Shown in pieces: positions 12,948 to 22,859 of a DNA stretch of 64,000 nt. Below the pieces are notes generated by a model. It had not been told where the DNA came from, searched no databases, and worked only from the letters and a program-made list of their open reading frames with translations. Source of the DNA: Lineus longissimus. Its lineage: Eukaryota > Nemertea > Pilidiophora > Heteronemertea > Lineidae. The stretch is taken from assembly GCF_910592395.1 (NCBI RefSeq), contig NC_088310.1, positions 9,183,501 through 9,247,500 on the forward strand, in the 5' to 3' direction. The first letter of the stretch is position 1; each line of letters starts with the position of its first letter. The position numbers were made by a program, and so were the translations under genes.

Positions 12948-15900
12948 ATGCGTTTCCTCATTGGTCTCCTGGTGATTTCTCTGGCTGCTGTGGCATATGC
13001 CCAGATACCAACTCCTTGCTGTAAGTACAACAAATTCCTTTACAGGGGTACGCCGTTCGTAATTACTGGTGGTCCGGGAAAATAGAAGTGCAGTTATACA
13101 CAGTGCCATAGTAGAGTTTCAGCATACGAATTTGCTGAAACTTAGTTTACTATATTTATAGAATCTGTCGACGCAGCGGCAATGTTGAAATCTGTATTGA
13201 CATTGTAGCACGTACATGTATTTACGGAAATTGGAAATTTTCAAAATTCAATTACAAGCTTCAAATTTTAAACGTACGGTATAGGCCTTTTCAGACATAA
13301 CCAAGTTCTTCCTGCCATCTTTCATCGCTCTGGGGCACATCCAAAGGCTATGCTCTGTTCGATATCCAGCGCGATCAAGACTCCGGCGAGAGGCGTGGGC
13401 CCAAATATGATGCAACTGGCGAACGCCGCAGATTGAAGAAAAAGGAACTGACCTAGGTTATGAACCAGAAGGATATCATGAATCCCTGAAATCAATGTGT
13501 ATATGGGACACACCGGACGCAGTGGACTGGTCTTGTCCTGTCGCCCGGAAGACGATCATGATGACGAAATGGACTGTAAAGGAGTCTGTGCAGTTGAATA
13601 GCCGCTGAACTTTCCTGGGGCGGGGTCCTGACAGGAACAATCTCAGTATATATTTGTCGAATCTGATAATGATGATAATAGGCTATTTTCTCGGAATGAT
13701 TTGAAACCTTTATGATACTTCTTATTCTTCAGATTCGCCACGCTTATTTGAGGCGAGGATGATCGAGGTAAGTGTTGAGGAGTTTCACTTGGCCGCGCCG
13801 CACACCGGGTCAATTGGTAATACACTTTTGCGCGGTCGGACTGTCTGAAATAATAGACTCCCTGAACCTGGTCCGACATTGTCCTACGTCTTCATACATG
13901 GTTTCCAAAAATACTGATTTTGGCTGTGGATCCGAAGGACTTCTCTAGAAATAGAGGAGTAGTGACCGGGATCCTCAAATGATCATATCCGTCACAACCA
14001 CGCAAACGACAGGGACACACATGGGACAGAAAAAACCCTCTTGTTGAGTTAAGGACACGAATGGGGGGTATCCCTCATTTCTACTTCACCTTCTCCGGTC
14101 TCTTACAGGATGACTTCAACAAGAACTTCACAATGCGTGCCAAGTTGAGCTACGACGGGGATAACCAGCGAATCCGCATCGTTGAGGAGGTCAACATCAA
14201 AGACAAGAGAGATTTCTACGATACACTCTTTATTGACAACAGAGATTTCGTAAGTACACAATTACAAGTGTCCCAACAGGTAACCCAATCAAGATACAGA
14301 CCGAAAGACTTTGCTTCGTCTCGATAGATGCGATTGCAATCATTATTTACAGCCAGACGCCGCCAAAAAGTCATTTACTGAACAAACTCAATCCACTAAT
14401 ATAAAGTGGAGTTTTCTGTTGCTGCTGCATACAATCGCCGCAACAAAAACCACGTTTGGCCCAGGCAGTAATACATGTATGGTTTATACAGCTGGCGCAG
14501 TGACACATAAAATAATAGTAGGCCTGCCCGTTGGCATCGGGCCGGCCCCGCGGTGGCGACCACCCCTGTGCGGGGAAAACGCCCTTCTCTGCGGAAGGCC
14601 TTTATGGAAATACCACCGAATAGGCCTACTTCAAATTAGTCACTGACATTTATGCACATACAGACTTGCTTAAGTTTCATCTCTCTATCTTTCAGCAAGT
14701 AGAGTATGCTCTTAATCTCCGGACCAAGAAGTGTGAGAAGCGACCCCTCACCAGGAGATTCCGCCCCGTCCAGATTCCAAGTAACGCCACCTTCTACGGG
14801 GAACTTTACCTTGGGGATTCGCTTTTGACCCAATCCTGGGGTGGAAAGACACCACAAGGTATGTACGAACCCAGTCTTTCTGCATAAGTACATGTGATAA
14901 TCAACGAATTGTATTTCGTTGTAAAGATATATAGGTGGCATCCTAAAGCACCTTTGTCGCATTACCGCATCATTCCATTGGCCAATCGTGGCGACACCTG
15001 TAACATTTTTTTGAGTGTTTCCGTCACCTTGTTATGTTTTGGAATGCTGAAACATAGATCGACAAGCTTTTTCTGTGCCCCCCCCCCCCCCTCCCCCGAT
15101 GGAAAAGACATGGGATTTCTTTGCTATCTATCATGGTAACACAGAAATGGAGGAACACCTTCAGGTGTCACACCGGTACCTTTGAAATATCCAGTGATGA
15201 GGCAATATTGAGCAGTTGCCGGCTGTGTAATATAAGAGACTACGGGTCCGTTGCGGGTTTCAATATCAAAGGCATATAATTCATCCCTTTATTTGTTTTC
15301 TCCAGGTGGCCTTTACCATTTGCTGTGGACTGTCCATGACTGTCTCCCAGTCACCGAGACCTACTACAGCACCAGGACTTCATTCGTTCACACAACGTAA
15401 GTTTTCCCAAATTGGCCTGGTTGAAATTTGCTTTTAGAGTTGCTGGTTGATCATGACTTTATATGATTATGAAGTGCTTACACAGGATTATGTTGAATTT
15501 TGATTTTAAAAAAATCTTGGGACTTGTCTTGATAGGAAAAGTCAACAACCCTTGTCGAATAGTGACGCTTTTACTGTCTGGCATCAATTTCTTCAGTTAA
15601 TCAATGGCAGGCAAAGGGGATGAGACTGGCGTTTGAATGAATCGTAACTTGATGCGAGATTTGCAATGTACATGTATACACTACGACAATCTCAGTCACA
15701 GGACATTTTAAGGTGTCATCTTGTGCGCCCATTTATTGCAATAACAAAGTTATACATCCATGGTACATCTTGCACGAGGCGACCAACAAGCCTTTTTTAT
15801 CATCCCGGCCAATAAAGAGCACTGAAGGAAGCTCTTGTCATCAGCCGCTCATTTTAAGCTTGCATGGTTGGGGCCGAAACTAATTAACAGTTAGTTTCGA

Positions 15901-16035
15901 GACGCAGATTCGACCCTCCTCCTGTGAAATGTCCTGTCATTTCAGTGCCGTATTTCTCTCTTTTGCAGGTTTTTCGACGTCACCTTGGGCATTAGTGATC
16001 CCAACGTGTTCATTCCACCACGGGAGTGTCTGTAG
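12948..16035 (+). CDS. Ependymin-related secreted protein, six exons, complete
   Basis: Exons are 12948-13020, 13733-13767, 14109-14249, 14696-14858, 15306-15396 and 15969-16035. All introns are GT-AG, phases agree, and the total is 570 bases for 189 residues. Residues 1-19 are a signal peptide (MRFLIGLLVISLAAVAYA). The mature chain carries the ependymin pattern: C24 then SPRLFEARM, the strand AKLSYDGDNQRIRIVEE, a cysteine in KKCEK (C96), IPSNATF, HDC (C150), then FFDVTLGISDPNVFIPP and a final cysteine at 188. These four cysteines and FFDxxLGIxDPxxFxPP are hallmarks of the family (vertebrate ependymins, EPDR1 and many invertebrate proteins), which are secreted, glycosylated, calcium- or lipid-associated proteins. 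The protein stops one residue after the last cysteine, so it lacks the short tail seen in EPDR1. AATAAA occurs at 16041 and 16750. The exact role in this animal is not known. Confidence 0.93.
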
Positions 16036-16318
16036 ATGGGAATAAACGTCATCAGTTCAAAGGCAGCTAAGTTGTGTGAGAACGTCTCGCCGTACTCTAG
16101 CACCGGGTAAACTAACATTAATCGTATATGAACTTCGCCTACGGTTAAAAACGACTGAGAAGCAAGGGAACGATGCCATCTCAATCCACAGACTTACAAG
16201 ATGCTGTCATCATTGCAGCTAAAACATTTAACTTTTGGTAATCATCCGCATTTAATAGTCCATGTATGAATGTGCGCCAAGCCTCCGACTATCGTCACAA
16301 TTTTTTAAGGGTTGACCG

Positions 16319-16530
16319 TAGGCACCGCCATTTTGGCTAGAAATCCTAAACATGCTAAAGTACAATTTAATTAAACCTCCTTTAAAATTAAAGTAAATGC
16401 CCATTTTAAATATTGAAGGCTATTCTCTGGAAAACAAAGAATAGACCCCCACCGTTGAAATTGGGATTCACTTCCTTTTGAAAGAGTTCTGATAATTGCT
16501 TTAAGATTTCAAGTTCTAGCCAAAACGCAT
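16319..16530. mobile_element. Long-TIR MITE, copy C
   Basis: Third copy of the family at 6788 and 11571, just 3' of the ependymin-related gene. Left arm TAGGCACCGCCATTTTGGC; right arm TTTCAAGTTCTAGCCAAAAC, the inverse of it. This is the best preserved right end and shows that the terminal repeat includes TTTTGGCTAGAA. The rest of 16531-17109 shows nothing I can support apart from a possible polyadenylation signal for the next gene. Confidence 0.75.
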
Positions 16531-16959
16531 AATGAACTTCCAGCGGTATTCCCTCCGTCGCCTCCGCCCATACTGAACGCGCGTTGCCTGTAAAGCTTAG
16601 CAATGCCAATACATTGAGGGTCAAGAGGGCCAAAATGATGGTGCTTATGGTCAACTCTCAGTATCAATCCCAACGCCCGAAGATTATTGTTACAAAGCGA
16701 CGCAATAAGCTATACACCTCCATTGTTGTACCATTTGCAGTTTTCATCAAATAAACTTTGTGAACATCAAGCATTTTTTTCTAACTCACTGATCGCGAGG
16801 TCTGTTATAGTATCAACTGCCTACTGAACTGCATGTTGTTCCGAGATGGTGCCTCCACATAGTCCGAATGAAGTGTTTTGAGACCGGGTTTAGAGCCCCA
16901 TTACCGGTACTTTCGTCTGATGAAAGCTCGGCCCTCGGTTCTGAACATCGTATACTGGC

Positions 16960-16965
16960 TTTATT
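16960..16965 (-). terminator. Possible polyadenylation signal for the minus-strand TRPV-like gene
   Basis: TTTATT on + reads AATAAA on -, about 145 bases beyond the stop codon of the channel gene. Position and motif fit a 3' end, but no transcript evidence is available. Confidence 0.4.
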
Positions 16966-17109
16966 ATAGCTTATGCCTTAGAAAGCAAGCGTCAACTTCG
17001 ACACGTAGACTCACCCATGACTTCTAGCAGAAATGTTTTATGAAATAAACCTCTTTCGAATGGGTTTTTTTTACCGTTATTTAACTGATCTTCATAAGCA
17101 AGTTTCTAC

Positions 17110-19128
17110 TTAGAATTCAGTCCCGGCCGGATTCAGAACGTTCACGATGATTATCCCATCGCCTTCCTTTTTTCTCTTACAACATCGGCAAAGCTTACCA
17201 ATTCTCCGCTCGACTGTCATGGCAAGATCCAGACGATATAGTCGGTAGATTATATGACCGTATTCCGTCATCTCCGTGTGTTTGTTTGACATCAACGCGA
17301 TCAGGAAATTCACAAGGAGAATGGTGACAATGATGATGAAGGCAACATGGAGGATCTGGACCAAGAAGAATGCCTTGACGTTGTATTTACTGAGGTCAAT
17401 CAAGTTGATGATCATCAGAAATGTACTGTACATCCCTTCAGGATAGTTTTGGAAGCCCTTACGCGTGCAGTCAAGGCTTAGGATGTCCTTAAAGGCATTG
17501 GCGAAGGACATGAAGATAATTACAAACACTACAAGGAACTGGAACAAAGACATCATCATGCGCTGAAATCCGATCACGAATGTCCCAATTCCTGGTGCGA
17601 TTTGTAAGAAATAGAGAACGGACCAAATAGTCAGAACCTTTCCCAGACCGTAGCTCAGTACAGTGATGTGAATGACAGGTCCAAGCCATGCGGGCTCATC
17701 ACCATTACCATCAACATTATCAAAAATCTCCAGCATGCCGACTGTGGAAACTATCCAGTACCCAGTCGCCATGCATCCAGTGGCTAGTCGAAAGAATATG
17801 TTGCTGATGACGTAGCTTCCGCTTCTTTTGTACTTCCGGTGTAGCCGATAGAATAGAGCGCGCCGTACACAGGTGATTATGATGTCACAAATGTCAAAGA
17901 GAATTGTGATAAGAGAAAAAAGTAAGGTTATCAGTTGAAGACTCATAGATATCATTGGGCCGAAAGGTGGTCGATCCCTTCTTTTCCATTGGCAGGATAT
18001 AACGCCCTCCGATTTTTTCAGGTTTGGTTGTGAACTCAAGAATTCGGTAAGGTTTCCTGCAGATAGGTTCCTTGCATGTTCACGCAAAAATTTATTCTTC
18101 CGAAATTGGCGAACGTCGCCGACTGCACCAGTGTATCGGAGGTACCAGTCAATTTGCAAGAAAAGATCATCTAATGCCCTCGCTGTTATTAATGCAAGGG
18201 CTATGAACATAACTCTGTAGATAAACCAAGCTATTATCTTAGAACGGTTCCTGCGGAACATTTTTCTCTCCCATGCCTTAAACACAGGGGTTTCCATGAA
18301 CCCCACCTTGCTTACATACACCAACTTGGCGTCAGTTATCGCCAATAGGTCCCTCAATGGCGAAAGATGACATCTAGATCCTTGTATTTCATAGTCAGAC
18401 AAATCGTAATAGATCTCACTGAAGGGTCCATTATGACCTTCAAAGATCTTATAAACACCTACTGTTTCCAAGATGGCCGCTACGAGTCCATACTGACCAA
18501 GCTTTGAGGCCAACTCAAGTGGTCGCAGGTCATCACTTGTGGTGCTATGCAAAAGATGGATTCTGTCATCAGTATCATAGATCTCCATGATCGATCTGTA
18601 CAACTCAATGTACTTTTTTTCCTCCCTGATCCGAAGGTAACTCCCCAATATCAGAGCGTGGATAATGTTGGCTTCCCCTATGTCTCGTGTCTGTGTCATT
18701 TCATCCGGGAACTCCCTGCAGTAGAATTTCACGATGTCTGCAGCGTCAAACATGGCCGCCAGAATTGGAAGACGACGAAAATAACAGTTCTTCAATAGTT
18801 CCGCTCTGACATCAAGATTTCCTAATTTCGGAAATGATTCACCAGCATAAGTCACAACAATTTGACAAAAGTTTTCCTTTGTCTCTTTGGATGCATGGCT
18901 GTAAATGTATTCTAACGATTCAATGTCTCTGCGCCATATGATCTCGACCAAGTGTTCTTCAGCCTGATCACTCATCATTGGCGGAGCTTCATTCTCCTTA
19001 AAAAACAGGTCGAGTTCCGTTACAAGGTCCGACAAACCAAACTCATTCCTTTTAGCACTGCGGTTCACCTTATTCGGAAGAAAAGGCACCACTTTTGGAT
19101 GGACCTTCTTTGCCGTGAAAAACATCAT
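17110..19128 (-). CDS. TRPV-like cation channel with atypical pore, single exon (paralogue 1)
   Basis: An intronless frame of 672 residues. The N-terminal half has ankyrin-like helices: LPILAAMFDAADIVKF (about 119-134), NIIHALILGS (154-163) and LRPLELASKLGQYGLVAAIL (201-220), followed by GPFSEIYYDLSDYE, an order seen in TRPV proteins. Six membrane segments follow at about 299-318, 394-421, 442-466, 484-509, 527-548 and 587-613, with YGLGKV...IWSVLYFLQIAPG in S4 and FVIGFQRMM in the S4-S5 linker. S6 (ILLVNFLIALMSN) is typical of TRP channels. The pore between S5 and S6 keeps YSTF and KAFF but has NLIDLSKYN where TRPVs carry the glycine-rich filter (GMGD or similar). Known TRPVs are tetrameric calcium-permeable sensory channels of the plasma membrane. 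Whether this one conducts is open. The cytoplasmic tail is short and has a cysteine/lysine-rich stretch (CRCCKRKK). It is paired head to head with paralogue 2. The ion-channel fold is near certain; TRPV rather than another TRP class is my best reading. Confidence 0.85.
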   Translation of the reverse strand: MMFFTAKKVHPKVVPFLPNKVNRSAKRNEFGLSDLVTELDLFFKENEAPPMMSDQAEEHLVEIIWRRDIESLEYIYSHASKETKENFCQIVVTYAGESFPKLGNLDVRAELLKNCYFRRLPILAAMFDAADIVKFYCREFPDEMTQTRDIGEANIIHALILGSYLRIREEKKYIELYRSIMEIYDTDDRIHLLHSTTSDDLRPLELASKLGQYGLVAAILETVGVYKIFEGHNGPFSEIYYDLSDYEIQGSRCHLSPLRDLLAITDAKLVYVSKVGFMETPVFKAWERKMFRRNRSKIIAWFIYRVMFIALALITARALDDLFLQIDWYLRYTGAVGDVRQFRKNKFLREHARNLSAGNLTEFLSSQPNLKKSEGVISCQWKRRDRPPFGPMISMSLQLITLLFSLITILFDICDIIITCVRRALFYRLHRKYKRSGSYVISNIFFRLATGCMATGYWIVSTVGMLEIFDNVDGNGDEPAWLGPVIHITVLSYGLGKVLTIWSVLYFLQIAPGIGTFVIGFQRMMMSLFQFLVVFVIIFMSFANAFKDILSLDCTRKGFQNYPEGMYSTFLMIINLIDLSKYNVKAFFLVQILHVAFIIIVTILLVNFLIALMSNKHTEMTEYGHIIYRLYRLDLAMTVERRIGKLCRCCKRKKEGDGIIIVNVLNPAGTEF

Positions 19129-20732
19129 CTTGTTCTAATAAAGTTCACACGCTAAATGCCGGATAGTTGAAATTGTTGTCAACTTTGTACATGTAGTCCC
19201 GAATTATGAATGCCTGGTTCTCCTTATTTATTCAGATTCAACCCTATTGTCTAGGGAGGTAATGGCAGTGTCGATTGTTGTGTTTCAGCATCTGCTCTGA
19301 GTACACACCTACACCTATATCATGGATTGAGAAGTTGTTAAGCCGGGTTCTAAATAGGTGGTTCAACATTTTAACCTGGAGTACATGTATTGTTTTTCAG
19401 GACATCGATCTGCTGAACAAATTTAGACGTTGCGAAAGACAATAAAGCATCGTGCAAACATTGGTCCGTTCGAACTCGATAACCCGAGTTTGCTCAGCCA
19501 TGGATCACGCAGATACATGCTGAGACCAAACTACTGGCACTAGACACCCAAACCTGCTGTAAACATTATTAATGTCAGCAGCTCTGCACAGACGTAAAAA
19601 TTGGTCCAAACTATTTGATACCTAATTAAGTGTATGATTTGTATGATTTATTGACGTCATACAATCTAGATTCAAATAGTGTCATACATTTGAATTTATT
19701 CCTTATTGTTCCTGGTATTCAATACGAAATAAAGAATTATAATTGAATCCATTAAGCACTATTATAATATCACGACCGCGCCCAGAGAATATTGGGACAA
19801 AAGAACGCTTAATCTGTCGAGTCGACAGCCGAAGCTTTGTACATTTTCTAAAAAACAAGATGTTAAAAGCAGCTGGCGTCCAACATATGGTTGTGTTTTC
19901 ACATTAAATTGTTTACGACTCACTAACAGGGTTAAAAGCTTTTAAAAATCCTATTAGAAAAATGCGTGTCGAACGACCACTGGGTTGAGAGTGATCTCGA
20001 CGCCACTCCGTCCAAAACCGAATTTGCATCCGCTTGCATTGACTCAGGGGATGCCATTGATCTGGTGATTATTGAGTCATTGAGTCGCTAATCAAACTAT
20101 AACTTCCGACTGAGGGATATGGGTTTCTGATCAACATATAAGTTAATCATACCGATTAGATGCTTCTCGTTGCCGTAGGATCAGGTGGGGCGGTGCGTGC
20201 CCCCTCCAATCATGTCTCCCGAAAATCTCCAACAACCCCACCCAACCCCTTTGTGGCTTGGCGTTAGTTGGACGCTCAAATGGTCGCTAGCTGTTTTTGC
20301 GCTATCATTATTCGTGATTTAATATATACACGGCTTTCAGTTGATGGCTTGAGCTGTTTAGTTGCATTCTCCTGGCAACTGTCAACCCAAACTGTCAACC
20401 CCAAATCATCTAGCCTGTAGCAAAAGATAATGATCTGCTGAACGGTGACAGAGAGGAAAAATCACTTGCACCTGCAGACTGATGAGACTGTCAGTAAATG
20501 CCACTCACTTAATACATACTGACCAGAGAGCATAGCAAAGCTAGCGAAATTTTTAGGTTCGTCTGGTTCTCAGAGATTTATCAGTTCAGAGATTTATGGT
20601 CTTGTATAAACTACATGTACATATTTGCTACCGGTATATCGAGTTGTTTGCTGAAAGTTGGATATGTCCATTCTGCTCTCACAAGGTTATCAGGTGAGTT
20701 GATATTCAATGCTTCTCTCCTTACAGAGCAGG
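19129..20732. promoter_or_regulatory. 1.6-kb divergent intergenic region between the two TRPV-like genes
   Basis: The two genes are transcribed away from this interval, so it must hold both promoters and 5' UTRs. No shared palindrome or TATA box stands out. A pyrimidine tract ending CTCCTTACAG at 20726 looks like a splice acceptor, which places an unseen non-coding 5' exon of the right-hand gene inside the interval. No other gene is supported here. Confidence 0.5.
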
Positions 20733-22772
20733 ATGTTGAAGAACAAGGGTGTTTCAAAAGTTCATCCGTGGAATATAGGGTACGAGAATAAAATGGTGCA
20801 AGAGGAACCAGCTCTCCGGCCACGCAAGGATACATTAACGAAGATGAAATCTGCGCTTCAAAACCCGCTACCAATGCTTGTAGGCGACTGCAAAGATACG
20901 ATCATGGAAATTCTGCGATCAGATGACATCAGTGCATTCAAATATATTATTGACAGTCTATCAGATGATGTAAAGAGGAGAAACATCATGAACTTACTGA
21001 TAAAGAATGACGAATTCAAAAATGGATTTGAAAATAAATATAAGAAAGGATTCCTGAAGATGTGCTACCTTTGCTATCCTGCAACACTTGCGGCTATGTT
21101 CTGTTCAAAACGAATCCTGGAGTATCTTTGCAGAGAGTTTGGGGACGAGGTCCTACAGACGACGGATGTTTGGAATAGTAACATCACGCATGCGTTGATT
21201 CTTGGAAGTTATATGGAATTTGCTGATGAGAAGGAGTACGTCGAGTTGTATGAAACTGTCTTGAAATATTTTGGAAAAGACAACCAAAAGAAGCAACTGC
21301 TTCATTTGGAGAATGAGGATGGACTGAGACCCCTAGAGTTGGCCACCAAACTTGGCCAGTTTAAAATAGCAGGTAGTCTTATTGAAACGAAAGGCATCTA
21401 CAAATTAAAAGAGGAAGATTCAGGCCCTATTGTACAATGCAGTTATGATTTTGGTGAATACACCGTTGCGGGTTCAAGGTTACGGCTTTCTCCGCTACAA
21501 GACTTGGTTGATATAACGGAAGATAGGATGTGCGCTCTCCGAATGAGTGGCATGTTGTCCTCGCCAGTCATTGATGCCTGGATGTGCGGTACCCGCAAAA
21601 AAATGGGACCTTTCGTGATTGTTTGGTTACTCTACCGAGTGCTTTACTTAATTGTTGTCTTCAACAATACGATGGGCTCTAAGTTCCTCTTTCAAAACAT
21701 GGAGTACCTGGTGCTAACAGGCGACCAAAGCAGAAGCGCCATTTACAGTATTTTTCGCCTAAATATGTCAAACATGATAAGCGATGAAGATTTTCTGGTA
21801 AAAATGTACGCATTTCTTCCAGATTTAGCCCGCGATAAAAATGCATCCTTGCTTTGCATTTCGCGAGCTCTGCTGGAGTCATATCGGGAAATGCGGGTCC
21901 AATCGAATGGTAGAGATTTTACTATTATTTCCAGATACTGTTTATTGGCCTTAGGGTCGTTTTCGTTGAGCATTGATCTCGCTGAACTGGTCCTTTGCGC
22001 AATACGCTGGAGGAGAGAGCGAAAATTCCTTAAATTGGCTGGCAGAGAGTGTTATGCGATCAGTTCTTTGTTCTTCAGACTGGCCTTCTTTCTGCTGAAT
22101 GTTGGGTACATTATCTTTTTTGCAATTGCCATGTGTTTACTCGCAAGTACGCCTGAAAACCCAGTCACCTTCTCCCCTCATGCTGTACGACTCGGTACCT
22201 TATCGTATGGCGTAGCTAAAGTGATGACGGTTTGGAGCTTGCTCTATTTCATGCAAGCTATCCCTGGTTTTGGCATGTTCGTGATAGGTTTCCAGCGCAT
22301 GATGACGGCTCTAGCACAGTTCTCAACGGTCTTCCTCCTTATCTTCTTCTCATTTGCAATGACCTTCACGGACATTCTAAAACTTGACTGCTCCAGGACT
22401 GAATTCGCCGACTATGCCAGTGGTTTGTATAGCACTTTCTCAATAATGTTAAACATGGTACCACTGAATGAGTTCCAAGAGGTCCAGGCCATGTATTTGA
22501 TTCAGATCCTCCACGTGACATTTATCATTGTCGTGACCATTCTCCTCATCAATTTCCTGATTGCTGTCATGTCGAACAAACACGCTGAGATAACGGAGAA
22601 TGGCAGGGTTATTCAAAGCCTTCATTGCCTCGATATCGCCATGACAGCTGAAAAGAGAGTAGCAACACTCCTTTGGGCATTCCGCTGCAAGCTGCTGACC
22701 CGACCGCAGACTGAACATAGGATTGTCATCCTAAAGAACGTTTCCAAAAACCATACGAAGACAATGAACTGA
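20733..22772 (+). CDS. TRPV-like cation channel with atypical pore, single coding exon (paralogue 2)
   Basis: An intronless coding frame. An in-frame ATG exists at 20709, but it lies inside a good splice-acceptor tract (CTTCTCTCCTTACAG), so I choose the ATG at 20733, giving 679 residues. The architecture matches the minus-strand neighbour: ankyrin-like NITHALILGSY and GLRPLELATKLGQFKIAGSLIE, SGPIVQCSYDFGEY, six membrane segments, the linker FVIGFQRMM shared exactly, and S6 ILLINFLIAVMSNKHAEITE. The pore reads YSTF...NMVPLNEF...VQAMY: again the TRPV filter glycines are absent, and the segment differs from paralogue 1 although its flanks (LDC, YSTF, QILHV) are conserved. The S1-S2 loop carries possible glycosylation sites (NMS, NAS). 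The tail ends TEHRIVILKNVSKNHTK. A polyadenylation signal lies at 22848. Function beyond the channel fold is unknown; a modulatory subunit is one possibility. Confidence 0.85.
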   Translation: MLKNKGVSKVHPWNIGYENKMVQEEPALRPRKDTLTKMKSALQNPLPMLVGDCKDTIMEILRSDDISAFKYIIDSLSDDVKRRNIMNLLIKNDEFKNGFENKYKKGFLKMCYLCYPATLAAMFCSKRILEYLCREFGDEVLQTTDVWNSNITHALILGSYMEFADEKEYVELYETVLKYFGKDNQKKQLLHLENEDGLRPLELATKLGQFKIAGSLIETKGIYKLKEEDSGPIVQCSYDFGEYTVAGSRLRLSPLQDLVDITEDRMCALRMSGMLSSPVIDAWMCGTRKKMGPFVIVWLLYRVLYLIVVFNNTMGSKFLFQNMEYLVLTGDQSRSAIYSIFRLNMSNMISDEDFLVKMYAFLPDLARDKNASLLCISRALLESYREMRVQSNGRDFTIISRYCLLALGSFSLSIDLAELVLCAIRWRRERKFLKLAGRECYAISSLFFRLAFFLLNVGYIIFFAIAMCLLASTPENPVTFSPHAVRLGTLSYGVAKVMTVWSLLYFMQAIPGFGMFVIGFQRMMTALAQFSTVFLLIFFSFAMTFTDILKLDCSRTEFADYASGLYSTFSIMLNMVPLNEFQEVQAMYLIQILHVTFIIVVTILLINFLIAVMSNKHAEITENGRVIQSLHCLDIAMTAEKRVATLLWAFRCKLLTRPQTEHRIVILKNVSKNHTKTMN

Positions 22773-22847
22773 CCGTCAAACCTGTTACTCTCCAATGACT
22801 GACACGTAAAACGAGCCCTAAAAACAGTCAAGCGTTACACTCATAAA

Positions 22848-22853
22848 AATAAA
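22848..22853 (+). terminator. Polyadenylation signal of TRPV-like paralogue 2
   Basis: AATAAA 75 bases after the TGA stop of the channel gene and the only canonical signal close downstream. It is followed by a short hairpin-like stretch (AAAGGTTT...AAACTTTT) that recurs in related form at about 23107-23140. Confidence 0.55.
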
Positions 22854-22859
22854 GGTTTT

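Noticed and set aside
15077-15096. Poly-C tract, with similar tracts near 5071, 41213 and 61951
   Set aside because: Simple homopolymer runs; possible sequencing uncertainty, and no structure beyond length that would support function.
20709-20732. ATG at 20709 as the start of TRPV-like paralogue 2
   Set aside because: It lies inside a pyrimidine-rich splice acceptor (CTCTCCTTACAG), so these bases are probably intron; the next ATG at 20733 is in frame.
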